Virus record (IMG/VR): IMGVR_UViG_3300014838_000662
Coordinates: 1 to 37,563 of that record
DNA from: a virus
Strand: one strand, 5' to 3'
Length of the DNA: 37,563 nt
The notes below the pieces were generated by a model. It saw nothing but the letters and a program-made list of their open reading frames with translations. It searched no databases and was not told where the DNA came from. Of this stretch, positions 1-6,766 are shown one piece after another (position 1 is the stretch's first letter; the number at the start of each line of letters is the position of its first letter). Position numbers and translations under genes: made by a program.

Positions 1-93
1 AAGAACTACGAGGTCATGAAGACGCTCGTGGACCGCTGGATCGATCTGGCCACCGAACTATCCAATATCCGACTGGCAAATAAGCGCCCATGA
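1..93 (+). CDS. 3' end of a truncated hypothetical gene
   Basis: Frame 1 is open from the first base to a TGA at 91-93, giving 30 residues ending ...LSNIRLANKRP. The segment reads like a basic amphipathic helix (VMKTLVDRWIDLATEL) rather than random translation. If the molecule is circular, the same frame stays open across the junction for about 40 more codons from near 37439, but no convincing start or ribosome binding site is visible there. I do not recognise the family. The reading could be spurious. Confidence 0.3.
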   Translation, partial: KNYEVMKTLVDRWIDLATELSNIRLANKRP

Positions 94-150
94 CCGAACC
101 GAGAAGTTGGCACTGTCCAGTTATTAAGAGTTCTTCTTATTCGGGTGTCT

Positions 151-209
151 ATTCTTTACCACCTAGTGGTAAACATTCTTTACCACCCCTGCGTCCGACG
201 TTTACCACC
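151..209 (+). repeat. Iteron-like TTTACCACC repeats
   Basis: ATTCTTTACCACC occurs at 151-163 and again at 175-187, exactly 24 bases apart; TTTACCACC recurs at 201-209, 22 bases on. An inverted copy GTGGTAAA (166-173) pairs with 155-162 to make the palindrome TTTACCAC-CTA-GTGGTAAA. Spacing of about two helical turns and the mix of direct and inverted copies are typical of sites bound by a replication initiator or repressor. The replication-relaxation protein (32800-33633) or the HTH protein (36862-37077) are possible binders. Confidence 0.6.
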
Positions 210-298
210 TGTCACCAGATAAGACAAAAGCCCATGCGCGAACATGAGCTTGTGTCTGACCACGGTTCGCGCCGCGAGGTAAATTGAGTTGGTACCCA

Positions 299-329
299 AT
301 AATGAAAGCACAATGAGGCAAAGGTGCAA
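299..329 (-). promoter_or_regulatory. Leftward promoter candidate
   Basis: On the minus strand a TTGCAC -35 (329-324) is followed after 18-19 bases by TCATTA/CATTAT (304-299). The shared ACTTATCCCCA element sits 7 bases upstream of the -35, the same arrangement as the promoters at 21399 and 28947. It would transcribe leftward through the iterons and off the window edge. The spacer is long, so the call rests mainly on the shared architecture. Confidence 0.4.
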
Positions 330-336
330 GCGGAGG

Positions 337-347
337 TGGGGATAAGT
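337..347 (-). promoter_or_regulatory. Shared 11-bp element, copy 1
   Basis: The plus strand reads TGGGGATAAGT; read on the minus strand it is ACTTATCCCCA, just upstream of the leftward promoter candidate. Identical 11-mers lie at 21430-21440 and 28980-28990, all three intergenic. It resembles a DnaA box (TTATCCACA) with one change, but its placement next to -35 boxes suggests an activator or repressor site. Confidence 0.6.
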
Positions 348-630
348 GGTGAGTCTTGAGAACCGCCGTAATCCGACGCCAGTTCCTTATCGCGGTCCTC
401 ACCAAGCCACGGCAACGAATCACACAGCAGGTCTATATTGCCTTACGGCCTTTTCATTTTCGGATGCTGATGACGTAATCCACGTCACATGCATCAGGAT
501 GCGCCATCGCTAGCAGATGTCGGCAGACAGTCTTAACCTCTCGTTGTCGAGGTTCAGGTCGCCCCGTGACTGTTCGCACTACTGGTGCCGGGACGAATCA
601 AAAATTTGAGCATGAATTTGGCCCTCCTTC

Positions 631-647
631 TTGACCGTTTCGGTCAA
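631..647. repeat. Perfect 7-bp palindrome
   Basis: TTGACCG-TTT-CGGTCAA. It lies just downstream of the minus-strand gene ending at 676. It could be an operator, or a hairpin at the 3' end of that transcript, although no T-run follows on either strand. Confidence 0.4.
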
Positions 648-675
648 AGCCATTGTTGCATGGAAATACCGCTTG

Positions 676-882
676 TCACCTCATCACCTTCTCCAAGATC
701 ATCCGCGCCAACCTGACGCAATCCGCGATCACCGATACAAGCCTGGGCGACGGGCGAGAGATGTCATCACGCGCCAACCGGACGGCTGCGATGATCGAAG
801 CGGCGATCACGAGCGTGGACGCAAACCGGTCTTTGAACCGGCGCTCCTCCTCATAGGCGTTTGCCCGCTTCATCTCGCCCAT
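676..882 (-). CDS. Small conserved-looking hypothetical protein
   Basis: 68 residues starting MGEMKRANAYEEERRFKDRF and ending ARMILEKVMR. The pattern of a charged helix, an alanine/isoleucine-rich helix and a serine-proline turn (RPSPRL) followed by a second helix resembles small hypothetical proteins of soil bacteria whose role I do not know. The frame is open upstream to 954, but the ATG at 882 is preferred: a TATACT box lies only 7-12 bases upstream, so the message would have almost no leader. No Shine-Dalgarno sequence is visible. It overlaps a poorer plus-strand ORF that I reject. Confidence 0.5.
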   Translation of the reverse strand: MGEMKRANAYEEERRFKDRFASTLVIAASIIAAVRLARDDISRPSPRLVSVIADCVRLARMILEKVMR

Positions 883-947
883 AGACAGAGTATAGGCGAA
901 TAAAAAGCGAATATATTGACGAGATTTCCACAAAAGCTGTGCAAAAG

Positions 948-976
948 TGGACATACAGGCCGGAATTGTTTATCTA
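948..976 (+). promoter_or_regulatory. Promoter candidate for the 1001 gene
   Basis: TGGACA (948-953), a 17-base spacer and TATCTA (971-976) form a sigma70-like promoter whose start would fall near 983, leaving a leader of about 18 bases before the ATG at 1001. Confidence 0.45.
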
Positions 977-1000
977 AAGTAAACCTCTCCTAACCGCGAA

Positions 1001-1231
1001 ATGGCGATTCAAGTCTATTCGGAAAGGTGGCAGTGGATGATTAATTCCGGCTTCATGCGGCAGAACTACCGCGACATGAAGGCAGATGTAATTTGCCTGT
1101 GCTGTTTCCAAACCGTGGCCCAATCAAAACCTGTTTCTGAACTCGCGGCGGTCGAAGAAGAGCACGTCTGCAACCCACGCAGAGATTTCTTTGTGCCGCA
1201 ACCTGATCGGCACCGTGGACTTTACAGCTAA
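1001..1231 (+). CDS. Small cysteine-rich hypothetical protein
   Basis: 76 residues. The core has a CLCC motif followed about 25 residues later by a histidine and cysteine (EEHVC), compatible with a zinc-binding fold. Similar small proteins, with a cysteine pair, ...TVA..., a glutamate-rich stretch and HVC, come to mind from Acidobacteriota, but this is from memory and weak. The second and third in-frame ATGs (MINSGF, MRQNYR) are alternative starts. The leader has no Shine-Dalgarno sequence. It ends just before the minus-strand terminator at 1233-1275. Confidence 0.45.
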   Translation: MAIQVYSERWQWMINSGFMRQNYRDMKADVICLCCFQTVAQSKPVSELAAVEEEHVCNPRRDFFVPQPDRHRGLYS

Positions 1232-1232
1232 G

Positions 1233-1275
1233 AAAAAACCGCCGTCCCAGGAATACACTGGAAGATTTCGGCGGT
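1233..1275 (-). terminator. Intrinsic terminator after the lysozyme gene
   Basis: On the minus strand ACCGCCG (1275-1269) pairs with CGGCGGT (1244-1238), enclosing a smaller CCAG/CTGG hairpin, and is followed by six Ts with a further run (1238-1233). It would end transcripts coming from the gene at 1447-1860. Confidence 0.7.
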
Positions 1276-1320
1276 GCAAAAGATGATTCTTTTGATTTTC
1301 TGGCAAAAGGTCATTTTCAG

Positions 1321-1340
1321 GTTTCGACCCGTTTCGACCC
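1321..1340 (+). repeat. Tandem 10-bp repeat
   Basis: GTTTCGACCC occurs twice back to back, between the terminator and the lysozyme stop codon. No function is evident. Confidence 0.5.
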
Positions 1341-1446
1341 TGAGCGCGCCCATAATCGCGCCTACTAGACAAGCCGCCGCTCCTCACAAAGCATTACAGC
1401 CTATCTGAGTGAAGCGTAGCTCCGAGAGGATGAAGGGGCGATGAAG

Positions 1447-1860
1447 CTAGAGCTTGAGGATCTGCCAACAAGTCCAGCGGTGTCCCATCCCGGCGGAGAT
1501 CATCATGTCGGCCATGTGGATGGCTTCGCCGGGGATCATGGGTGAGCCGTGATAGCCAAAGCGGCGCTCGGCCTCCTGCCAAGTCGATGTCCCGTTGAAC
1601 TGCAACACACCCCACGAGATCTTGTGGTTCGAGTCAGGACGGGCAATATTGACCCCCTGGCTCTCGCACTGGATGAGTCGGGCTATCGTCGAGGTATTTT
1701 CGACCTGGAACGGCACCGTATACGCCCAGCCGTGGTCAGAAATGACCGTTTGCGGGGTGTTAGGCGGTAGAACGGTGTATCGAGCGGGCTGAAAGGCGGT
1801 AGAGGCTAAAATGGCGGCAAATATGATGCATTTTTTCAAAGTTGTGGACGGTGCTGTCAC
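1447..1860 (-). CDS. Secreted lytic transglycosylase-like endolysin
   Basis: A 137-residue protein likely to cleave the glycan strand of peptidoglycan at lysis. A hydrophobic stretch at residues 11-23 (CIIFAAILASTAF) looks like a signal peptide or signal-anchor, which would make it a Sec-exported lysin. The catalytic domain follows: IARLIQCESQG places the general-acid glutamate at about residue 66, and SWGVLQFNGTSTW (about 82-94) matches the S-x-G-x-x-Q-F signature of SLT-type lysozymes. Its C-terminal WTCWQ is common in such domains. The annotated start is GTG; an in-frame TTG at 1839 would put the signal peptide at the very N terminus and is a good alternative. It lies apart from the M23 enzyme and holin-like gene and has its own terminator. 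Confidence 0.75.
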   Translation of the reverse strand: MTAPSTTLKKCIIFAAILASTAFQPARYTVLPPNTPQTVISDHGWAYTVPFQVENTSTIARLIQCESQGVNIARPDSNHKISWGVLQFNGTSTWQEAERRFGYHGSPMIPGEAIHMADMMISAGMGHRWTCWQILKL

Positions 1861-1955
1861 CCACGTCCCGCCCTGTTGGGCATCGGCTTCATTTAAGAGC
1901 CGAGATTAATTTGCGACTTCATAATCCTTTCATTTTGACAGCGGAAAGCAAATGG

Positions 1956-1964
1956 TTATCCACA
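1956..1964 (+). promoter_or_regulatory. Consensus DnaA-box sequence
   Basis: TTATCCACA matches the canonical bacterial DnaA box exactly. It is a single copy between two minus-strand genes, so it may be chance, although the shared 11-bp element elsewhere in the window differs from it by one base. Confidence 0.35.
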
Positions 1965-1966
1965 CC

Positions 1967-2377
1967 CTAGTTAATGGCCCGGCAAGTGAATATGTCGCTC
2001 TCGCGGGTGCAACGCCATGCGCCCTTTAGTCCATTTACCTCATCAGACGCGGAAGCGTCTGGCCGAGAGATTTTGCCCCAGAAGCGCACCTTAAGGTTGT
2101 GGGGATTCTTGTCTTCGGCGTCCACCGGACAGAAGAGCTCTGCCATCTCCTTAGGATGCTGAGCATCGCCGAACGTTTGAATACCGGCGCACGTCCGATT
2201 CTCTCCGACAAGCCAATCGCCTTTCATATACACATCGACGTTTTTGTCATGGGTCATCAATCCTTGGTCGTCGAGTGAGGTATATCCGATGTAGCACAAA
2301 AGCAGAACCATGGCGACGAGACACACCATTCCGAATCTCCAAAACAGAGTTGCAAACCATGATCTCTTGTTGCTCAT
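1967..2377 (-). CDS. Single-pass membrane protein, unknown function
   Basis: 136 residues. The ATG at 2377 (MSNKRSW...) is chosen because a longer upstream extension would run back through the terminator at 2404-2430 and through another gene. Residues about 12-33 form one transmembrane segment (FGMVCLVAMVLLLCYIGY). The rest is a soluble, probably periplasmic or external domain with four cysteines (RTCAG, LFCPV, WRCTR, FTCRA) that could make two disulfides. I do not recognise the family; a superinfection-exclusion or envelope role would be a guess. The leader has no Shine-Dalgarno sequence. Confidence 0.6.
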   Translation of the reverse strand: MSNKRSWFATLFWRFGMVCLVAMVLLLCYIGYTSLDDQGLMTHDKNVDVYMKGDWLVGENRTCAGIQTFGDAQHPKEMAELFCPVDAEDKNPHNLKVRFWGKISRPDASASDEVNGLKGAWRCTRESDIFTCRAIN

Positions 2378-2403
2378 GATGGATAACAATATCACCGGCC
2401 CGC

Positions 2404-2430
2404 AAAGAAAAGACGCCTCATTGAGGCGTC
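2404..2430 (-). terminator. Intrinsic terminator of the virion/lysis operon
   Basis: GACGCCTC-ATT-GAGGCGTC is a perfect 8-bp hairpin followed on the minus strand by TTTTCTTTG. The stop codon of the gene at 2418-2573 lies inside the stem. It probably ends the long minus-strand transcript that begins near 21390. Confidence 0.85.
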
Positions 2431-2573
2431 TGTGCCGTTTTAGGCGGCAGGTAGGTAACGAGTATCCATGACTTTTCATGAATACAAAAAAAGAACACGA
2501 GGACTTCGCCATCTTCACAGCGAATCTCCTCACGATGTTGAATGTTGGTGAAGCAAGAGCCGTCGCAGTCCAT
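2418..2573 (-). CDS. Small hypothetical protein (51 aa)
   Basis: The ATG at 2573 is preceded by GAGG with 5-base spacing (TTGAGGTCGCTATG). The product starts MDCDGSCFTNIQHREEIRCE and contains a hydrophobic VLVFFFCI stretch and ILVTYLPP. The leader closely resembles that of the upstream gene (TTGAGGAAGTCATG), suggesting the pair is expressed in the same way. No family recognised. It ends within the terminator stem. Confidence 0.55.
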   Translation of the reverse strand: MDCDGSCFTNIQHREEIRCEDGEVLVFFFCIHEKSWILVTYLPPKTAQTPQ

Positions 2574-2580
2574 AGCGACC

Positions 2581-2781
2581 TCAATTCAGGTGAAAGTGAC
2601 GCATCCATGCGGCCGTTTCAATGTCGTCGAAGTCCGGATTTGTTCCGGTGAGGTAAGTGCGCTTGATCGGGGCGACGGAGGGGCCGTCGGTAAAGACGTG
2701 ATGGCAACCGTTCGTGGTGCATTCGGTAGCACGAGCGGGTATACGCATGAAGCACGCGGGACAGACCTTTTGTGGACACAT
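2581..2781 (-). CDS. Small zinc-ribbon-like protein
   Basis: 66 residues. Cysteines at the N terminus (CPQKVCPAC) and at ECTTNGCHH form two knuckles consistent with a structural zinc site. A Shine-Dalgarno GAGGA stands 4 bases before the ATG. It follows the DUF932 gene by 7 bases and precedes the 51-residue gene by 7, so the three form a compact cassette with canonical translation signals. Role unknown; nucleic-acid binding is possible. Confidence 0.6.
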   Translation of the reverse strand: MCPQKVCPACFMRIPARATECTTNGCHHVFTDGPSVAPIKRTYLTGTNPDFDDIETAAWMRHFHLN

Positions 2782-2788
2782 GACTTCC

Positions 2789-3511
2789 TCAATTCAGGGA
2801 AAAGAACTCTCCCAGGCTAGCGGTTGCTTTGTAGAGCGGTACGGGGTCGAGTAGTTGTCCGAATGCCGACGTATAGCAGTTTTGGAGCGAGTAGGCAGTA
2901 CGGGGCCGGAACTCGTCGTGTGTGGGTTCGAGCCAGTTCTGCCAGACTTGTTTTGCGACGTGTTTCGGCGCATTCAAGCGGTCTTCGATGAAGGCTCGGA
3001 AGATAGAGAGCCGCACGTCATCGTCGGTGATCTGTTGGTCTTTCCAACGATTGACTTGCTGAGTCATCGGAGCGAAGCCGCGTTGTGCTTCGTCGATGCC
3101 GATCGAGAGCGCGTTACGCAAAGAGAAGTGGCGCGAATGCTTTGCAAGTACGATATTGAATTCGCCGGCGAACGAGAGGTTGGAGCAGACAAAGATTCTG
3201 AGCCCGACAACGATAGAGAGCCGGAACGCCTTTGAGTGAGAATTGCGGACGCCAAGTGCGAAGCTCGCGCCGTCCATTCCCTGGTCGAGCGTCATCACGC
3301 CGAAGAAATTGTTGCCGTCTTTTGTTACGGCGAATTCTTCCGAGGTAATAGCGATGTGTCTGAAACCAAGCTGTTCCTGAAGCGAATTGACGATCTCAAC
3401 GTGCGGAACAACCTGGTGCGTGAGGGTTGATTGCGGCGCGGGGACGAGTGCTAACTGTTCGCGCGTAAGCTTGCCAGAGGTGTCATACCCAGCGATGAGA
3501 GTGCTTTCCAT
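2789..3511 (-). CDS. DUF932 phage/plasmid-like protein
   Basis: 240 residues. The region GVRNSHSKAFRLSIVVGLRIFVCSNLSF is the hallmark of DUF932 proteins, which are widespread in phages and plasmids and lack a firmly known function. The start at 3511 (MESTLIAGYD) is chosen over the longer frame because a strong AAGGAGG lies 6 bases upstream. It heads a three-gene cassette (DUF932, zinc ribbon, 51-residue protein) that ends at the terminator, and its Shine-Dalgarno sequence sets it apart from the virion genes upstream, so it may be a separately acquired cassette. Confidence 0.8.
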   Translation of the reverse strand: MESTLIAGYDTSGKLTREQLALVPAPQSTLTHQVVPHVEIVNSLQEQLGFRHIAITSEEFAVTKDGNNFFGVMTLDQGMDGASFALGVRNSHSKAFRLSIVVGLRIFVCSNLSFAGEFNIVLAKHSRHFSLRNALSIGIDEAQRGFAPMTQQVNRWKDQQITDDDVRLSIFRAFIEDRLNAPKHVAKQVWQNWLEPTHDEFRPRTAYSLQNCYTSAFGQLLDPVPLYKATASLGEFFSLN

Positions 3512-3584
3512 AACTGCCTCCTTTTGATTTGTGAATGAGCTGATGAGCACTCCGGCCTGGTTTGACCGATAAAGATTTAAGCGC

Positions 3585-3666
3585 CCAGCCCCGCTTCGCT
3601 GTGGCGGCGGGTCGAATCGCCGGAGATGGATAGCAATGACGAAACCATTTCTCGAAGCAGGGCTGG
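3585..3666 (-). other. Structured element downstream of the HNH gene
   Basis: CCAGCCCCGCTTCG (3585-3598) pairs with CGAAGCAGGGCTGG (3653-3666) at 13 of 14 positions; the mismatch is a G.U wobble in minus-strand RNA. The 54-base interior holds a GGCG/CGCC helix. It lies 5 bases after the HNH stop codon. With the structure at 4083-4150 it brackets the HNH gene, as intron RNA would. Confidence 0.5.
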
Positions 3667-3670
3667 ACGT

Positions 3671-4045
3671 TCAAATAGTCAAAGCTTTTCTGAAGTCAGT
3701 GCTTTTTGTGCGTTTTGAGTTGTTACAGCGAAAGCAAAGAGGTTGGATATTATCTATATTGTGAGAACCGCCGCGAGAGAGCGGGACGATATGATCTTCG
3801 GTAAGGTGTTCAACTCTTTGACCTGTGAATGGCTCTTTCATGCCGCAAGACAAACAACAATAGAGATATTTTGCCTTTAGGTCTTGCCACTCCTGAAAAG
3901 TATGATTGCCGGTCGCTCCGTGTTTTTTCGCTTTGACCCGACCATCGTAAAACCGCGCACGAATACGGTTTTTCTCATACCATCGCTTACCATAGAGCTT
4001 CTTAACTTCAGGATATTTTTTCCTATTCTTCTTCTTGACCTCCAT
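3671..4045 (-). CDS. HNH endonuclease (homing type)
   Basis: 124 residues with a very basic N terminus (about 1-42). The HNH fold has zinc-binding CxxC pairs at 64-67 and 104-107 and the catalytic core EDHIVPLSRGG with histidine at about 85. Such small HNH enzymes usually act as homing endonucleases that nick or cut DNA lacking the element. The gene sits alone between the holin-like gene and DUF932, has no Shine-Dalgarno sequence (leader AAACATCAACA), and is flanked on both sides by inverted-repeat structures, suggesting it is part of an intron-like or other mobile element rather than an ordinary operon gene. Confidence 0.85.
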   Translation of the reverse strand: MEVKKKNRKKYPEVKKLYGKRWYEKNRIRARFYDGRVKAKKHGATGNHTFQEWQDLKAKYLYCCLSCGMKEPFTGQRVEHLTEDHIVPLSRGGSHNIDNIQPLCFRCNNSKRTKSTDFRKALTI

Positions 4046-4082
4046 TGTTGATGTTTAGTGTTTGTTGAAAACTGTTCCACTG

Positions 4083-4150
4083 CCAGTAGCTCGCCTATAG
4101 GAGCAAGCCGCGCGGCTTAGCTGGGATTCCCCGTCCGTGAAAGCTACTGG
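4083..4150 (-). other. Structured RNA-like element upstream of HNH
   Basis: A 9-bp closing stem CCAGTAGCT (4083-4091) / AGCTACTGG (4142-4150) encloses CCTATAGG, an AAGCC-GCGC-GGCTT hairpin and a GGGATTCCC hairpin, giving a multi-branch fold of 68 bases. It lies between the holin-like stop and the HNH start. Possibilities are the 5' part of a self-splicing intron or an independent RNA element. I could not match it to a known class. Confidence 0.5.
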
Positions 4151-4163
4151 TGTGGAGGTTCGA

Positions 4164-4349
4164 CTAGTTGCTACCGGTCGTGCTTTGGCCTGTCGTCAGG
4201 TGGAACACGCTTGCGCATCCCGTGAGGATGAGATTGATCACGACTGAGACATCAGCAGGAACTGAGCCCGAAATCGCCGTGTATCCGTTGAAGACGAAAA
4301 TAAAGACCAATGTCCAAAAGGTCTTTGAGCGGAGGAGTGAATAGTTCAT
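4164..4349 (-). CDS. Holin-like small membrane protein
   Basis: 61 residues, start ATG at 4349 (MNYSLLRSKTFW). Two hydrophobic segments (TLVFIFVFNGYTAI and VSVVINLILTGCASVF) are joined by a short turn, followed by a polar tail ending TTGQSTTGSN. Small size, two membrane passes and a place immediately after the M23 endopeptidase fit a class II holin that would permeabilise the inner membrane at lysis. Holins share little sequence, so this is a context-based call. Confidence 0.65.
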   Translation of the reverse strand: MNYSLLRSKTFWTLVFIFVFNGYTAISGSVPADVSVVINLILTGCASVFHLTTGQSTTGSN

Positions 4350-4372
4350 TTTGTAAAGAGTTTTTCGACCTT

Positions 4373-5005
4373 TTAATAATCTCCGAATATTGATTGAAGC
4401 CAGAGGGAGAGCTGTTGAAGCCAGGAGATCTTCTGCGCGGGAGTGTCGGTGGTGTCGGTAGCGATGTCTTGCACGACTGTCGACGCAGTTGCGACGACCG
4501 CTTCTAAGGCGGGAATGTCTTGGGCGAATTTTGCATTGAAGAATGGCAGAGGATTGACGCATCCCATATATCCATTCGTTGGGTTGAGTGCAGTCAATGC
4601 CGAATTAAGCGGCATCATTCCGACATGGAGATGAGGACCGGAAGATTCTGCCGGATAGCCTGAATCACCTGAGTACCCGAGTAGTTGCCCTGCTTTTACG
4701 GGAGTGAGAACAAAATCGCTCGCCGTGATGGAATAGGGATACCCTGGTGTGCCTGCGGGAACCATGTGCCAGAGGATGATGTTGTACGCGTTATCTAATG
4801 TGCGGATGTAGATTCCACAACCCCCGTATTTATCGGTCACATAGAATGCATTGCCGTCACACGGCGCATAGACGGGCGTGTACATCGGGCACTCAAAGTC
4901 AATTCCGGGGTGTCCCAATTGGCCTGTAGAGGCGGCGAAGTCCTCCTTCGCGCCGAAAAGATTTTGCTGATTGATGGGGTTTTTAACCGGGTAGTACAGC
5001 TCCAT
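4373..5005 (-). CDS. M23-family peptidoglycan endopeptidase
   Basis: 210 residues. The N-terminal catalytic domain (about 1-140) has the zinc ligands of the lysostaphin/LytM family: H32 and D36 in GHPGIDFE, a histidine in ILWHM (about 80), and the HxH pair in GPHLHVGM (125 and 127). It would cut peptide cross-links in the cell wall, either at lysis or during DNA entry. The tail (about 150-210) is alanine/valine rich with a coiled-coil-like segment ending in LWLQSIF, perhaps a membrane or virion anchor. No signal peptide is visible, so export would depend on the adjacent holin-like protein. Confidence 0.9.
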   Translation of the reverse strand: MELYYPVKNPINQQNLFGAKEDFAASTGQLGHPGIDFECPMYTPVYAPCDGNAFYVTDKYGGCGIYIRTLDNAYNIILWHMVPAGTPGYPYSITASDFVLTPVKAGQLLGYSGDSGYPAESSGPHLHVGMMPLNSALTALNPTNGYMGCVNPLPFFNAKFAQDIPALEAVVATASTVVQDIATDTTDTPAQKISWLQQLSLWLQSIFGDY

Positions 5006-5047
5006 TGCCTTAACTATGGGTGATTCTGGAAATCTTGCAAGTGGGGA

Positions 5048-6766
5048 TTACTTCTTGGGCTTCGCGGGCGTTGGCGCGTAGGTATCGGTGGTGATTCCGA
5101 GAACGCTCGCGAGGATTGAAAGAAGCTTGTTTGCCGAGTTCGGGTCGGACTGCAATTCCTGAGCGTTCGTGATCTGGAGCGGCATGGCAAGATTCTCAGC
5201 TTCGCCTTTGAGCGTGGGTTTGGTTCCCTGAAACGTCGTGCCGGTGATGTAGAGATCATTCACTACTGATGCCGCCGGGGAAAGCTTATCGGACAAATAG
5301 GACTCAAGCGTGCTTCCTACAGTCTGACCACCAAACACCGGCTTGCCATTTTTTCCCGTGGCATCAAGTTGAGTGATCTTCCCGGTCGTCGCGCTTTTTG
5401 TCTTCATGGTGGCAAGCCGCGCGGCCAAGGTGACGAGCGCCGCATTCCCGCCTGAGATGTTGAACGACGTATCTCCGACTTTGATCTTTCCGAAGTTCGA
5501 GCTTTGCGGGTTCGTTTCAGCGCTTCCCGGATGCAAGGCGTTGGCGGTGGCCATGACAGTCGCCATGGTGACTACCATCTTCGTGAGATTGATCGCGGCC
5601 TGCTGTTGGGTGAATTTGGTCATGCCGTCGCCCAATACCGGCTGGCCGAGCAGAACGTCGAACGAAGCTTTTGCGAGACGCGGGGAGAAGAACACGTTGT
5701 TGAGCTCTGTGGCCGCGCCTTCCAATCTCTGTCCGAATGTTCCCCGTCCGGTGAGGGAGTTGACCAATTTACCGATCGCGGGAAGTTGCTTCCCATCGGT
5801 GAGATCCACTCCATTTTTTTCGGCGAGCTTGATGTAGGTGTCTGCAAGGTCCGCGCGGTTCAAATATTGGAATGATTCAAAAGCGTCTTTGCTTGCGTTG
5901 AATACTCTGCCGGCCACGGGGATCTTTCCGGGAAGTGAGCTCGGGAACTGCTCCTCGACGTTGCCCACGGCAAGCCCCATCTTCTTGTAGTTTCCGTTCA
6001 AGGCATTCGGTCGGGACTGAACATCGGATTTCACTTCGTCCATGACTTTGTCGCCGCCAATGGATTTCCCAAAGTTCTTGAACATCTCGACGCCGTTCTT
6101 AAACCAAATGTCCGGGTGGGTGGTAAGCGTGCCGAATCCCTGTTTGAAAAGTGACGTGAACTCGATGGAAGCCTTGAGGGATTTCGTCGCTCCGGCCGCA
6201 TCGGAAATCATCTTGCCGCCGGTCTTCAAAACTCCGTCCGTCTTTGCCTGTTCAAGATACGAAGGCGCGTTGCTCTTCTTCAGTCCTTCGACGTAATTTC
6301 CGAGTGCCACCGCTTTTCGGCCGTAGTCCAGGCGATCGCCGCCATTCGCAATCGCGGTCTTTGCATCGCTCGCGTCTTTCGCCATCTGGCTGATTTTCTG
6401 CGCCTCTTCAAGCGTGACTTCTGTTCCCAGCTTCTTGTTCGCAAGGTCATTCAGAAACGATTTGAGATCGGCGGGATTCAACGCCTCCTGAAGCTTGTTG
6501 ATCTTCGAGACAATGTCATCGCGGACTTCCGGTTTCAGACCTGCGACTTTCTGAGCCCAGTTAATCATTCCGGCTTGCTGATCTTTGAGAAGCATTTTGC
6601 TTTCAAAGAGCGCGTTCACTTCGCTCGCGTTGTCTTTACCCACGATGCCGGCGAGATAATCGTTTCGCTCCTCGGAAGACATCGCAGAGAGTTTGCTCGG
6701 ATTTATGGTTCCGTCCTTCAATGCGGTGCGGAACGCTGTAGTAATTGATTTTGGAAGGCAGATCAT
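5048..6766 (-). CDS. Internal virion protein, C-terminal part
   Basis: 572 residues. The stretch KASIEFTSLFKQGFGTLTTHPDIWFKNG, followed by a long helical region and DAFESFQYLNRADLADTYI, resembles the large polyvalent protein-associated (LPD38-like) C-terminal region of giant internal virion proteins that are ejected with phage DNA. A hydrophobic helix (LTKMVVTMATVMATANAL) could enter a membrane. The N terminus (MICLPKSITTAFRTALKDG) looks like the middle of a longer protein: removing the HNH gene upstream gives an in-frame fusion to the 7350-8990 product, about 1,118 residues in all. Its ATG overlaps the HNH stop by 4 bases (ATGA), so it can be made by translational coupling as a separate subunit. 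Confidence 0.7.
   Translation of the reverse strand: MICLPKSITTAFRTALKDGTINPSKLSAMSSEERNDYLAGIVGKDNASEVNALFESKMLLKDQQAGMINWAQKVAGLKPEVRDDIVSKINKLQEALNPADLKSFLNDLANKKLGTEVTLEEAQKISQMAKDASDAKTAIANGGDRLDYGRKAVALGNYVEGLKKSNAPSYLEQAKTDGVLKTGGKMISDAAGATKSLKASIEFTSLFKQGFGTLTTHPDIWFKNGVEMFKNFGKSIGGDKVMDEVKSDVQSRPNALNGNYKKMGLAVGNVEEQFPSSLPGKIPVAGRVFNASKDAFESFQYLNRADLADTYIKLAEKNGVDLTDGKQLPAIGKLVNSLTGRGTFGQRLEGAATELNNVFFSPRLAKASFDVLLGQPVLGDGMTKFTQQQAAINLTKMVVTMATVMATANALHPGSAETNPQSSNFGKIKVGDTSFNISGGNAALVTLAARLATMKTKSATTGKITQLDATGKNGKPVFGGQTVGSTLESYLSDKLSPAASVVNDLYITGTTFQGTKPTLKGEAENLAMPLQITNAQELQSDPNSANKLLSILASVLGITTDTYAPTPAKPKK

Larger units (their letters stand above)
94..675. other. Gene-poor control region, candidate origin
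   Basis: No reading frame in this 580-base stretch looks like a real protein. It holds iteron-like TTTACCACC repeats (151-209), a leftward promoter candidate (299-329) with the shared ACTTATCCCCA element beside it (337-347), a small hairpin AACCTC/GAGGTT near 535-555, and a perfect palindrome (631-647). On the minus strand a 19-codon ORF (MLKFLIRPGTSSANSHGAT) starting near 613 follows a strong AAGGAGG; it may be a leader peptide or chance. The concentration of short repeats without genes is what plasmid and phage origins look like, but that role is inference. Confidence 0.5.

Noticed and set aside
90-423. Several small ORFs over the iteron region
   Set aside because: They are translations of the repeats and of their complement, with no start signals or protein-like composition.
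3483-3674. 63-residue minus-strand ORF between DUF932 and HNH
   Set aside because: Runs through the inverted-repeat structure and overlaps the DUF932 start; no ribosome binding site and odd composition.
5373-5837. 154-residue plus-strand ORF
   Set aside because: Shadow of the internal virion protein on the other strand.
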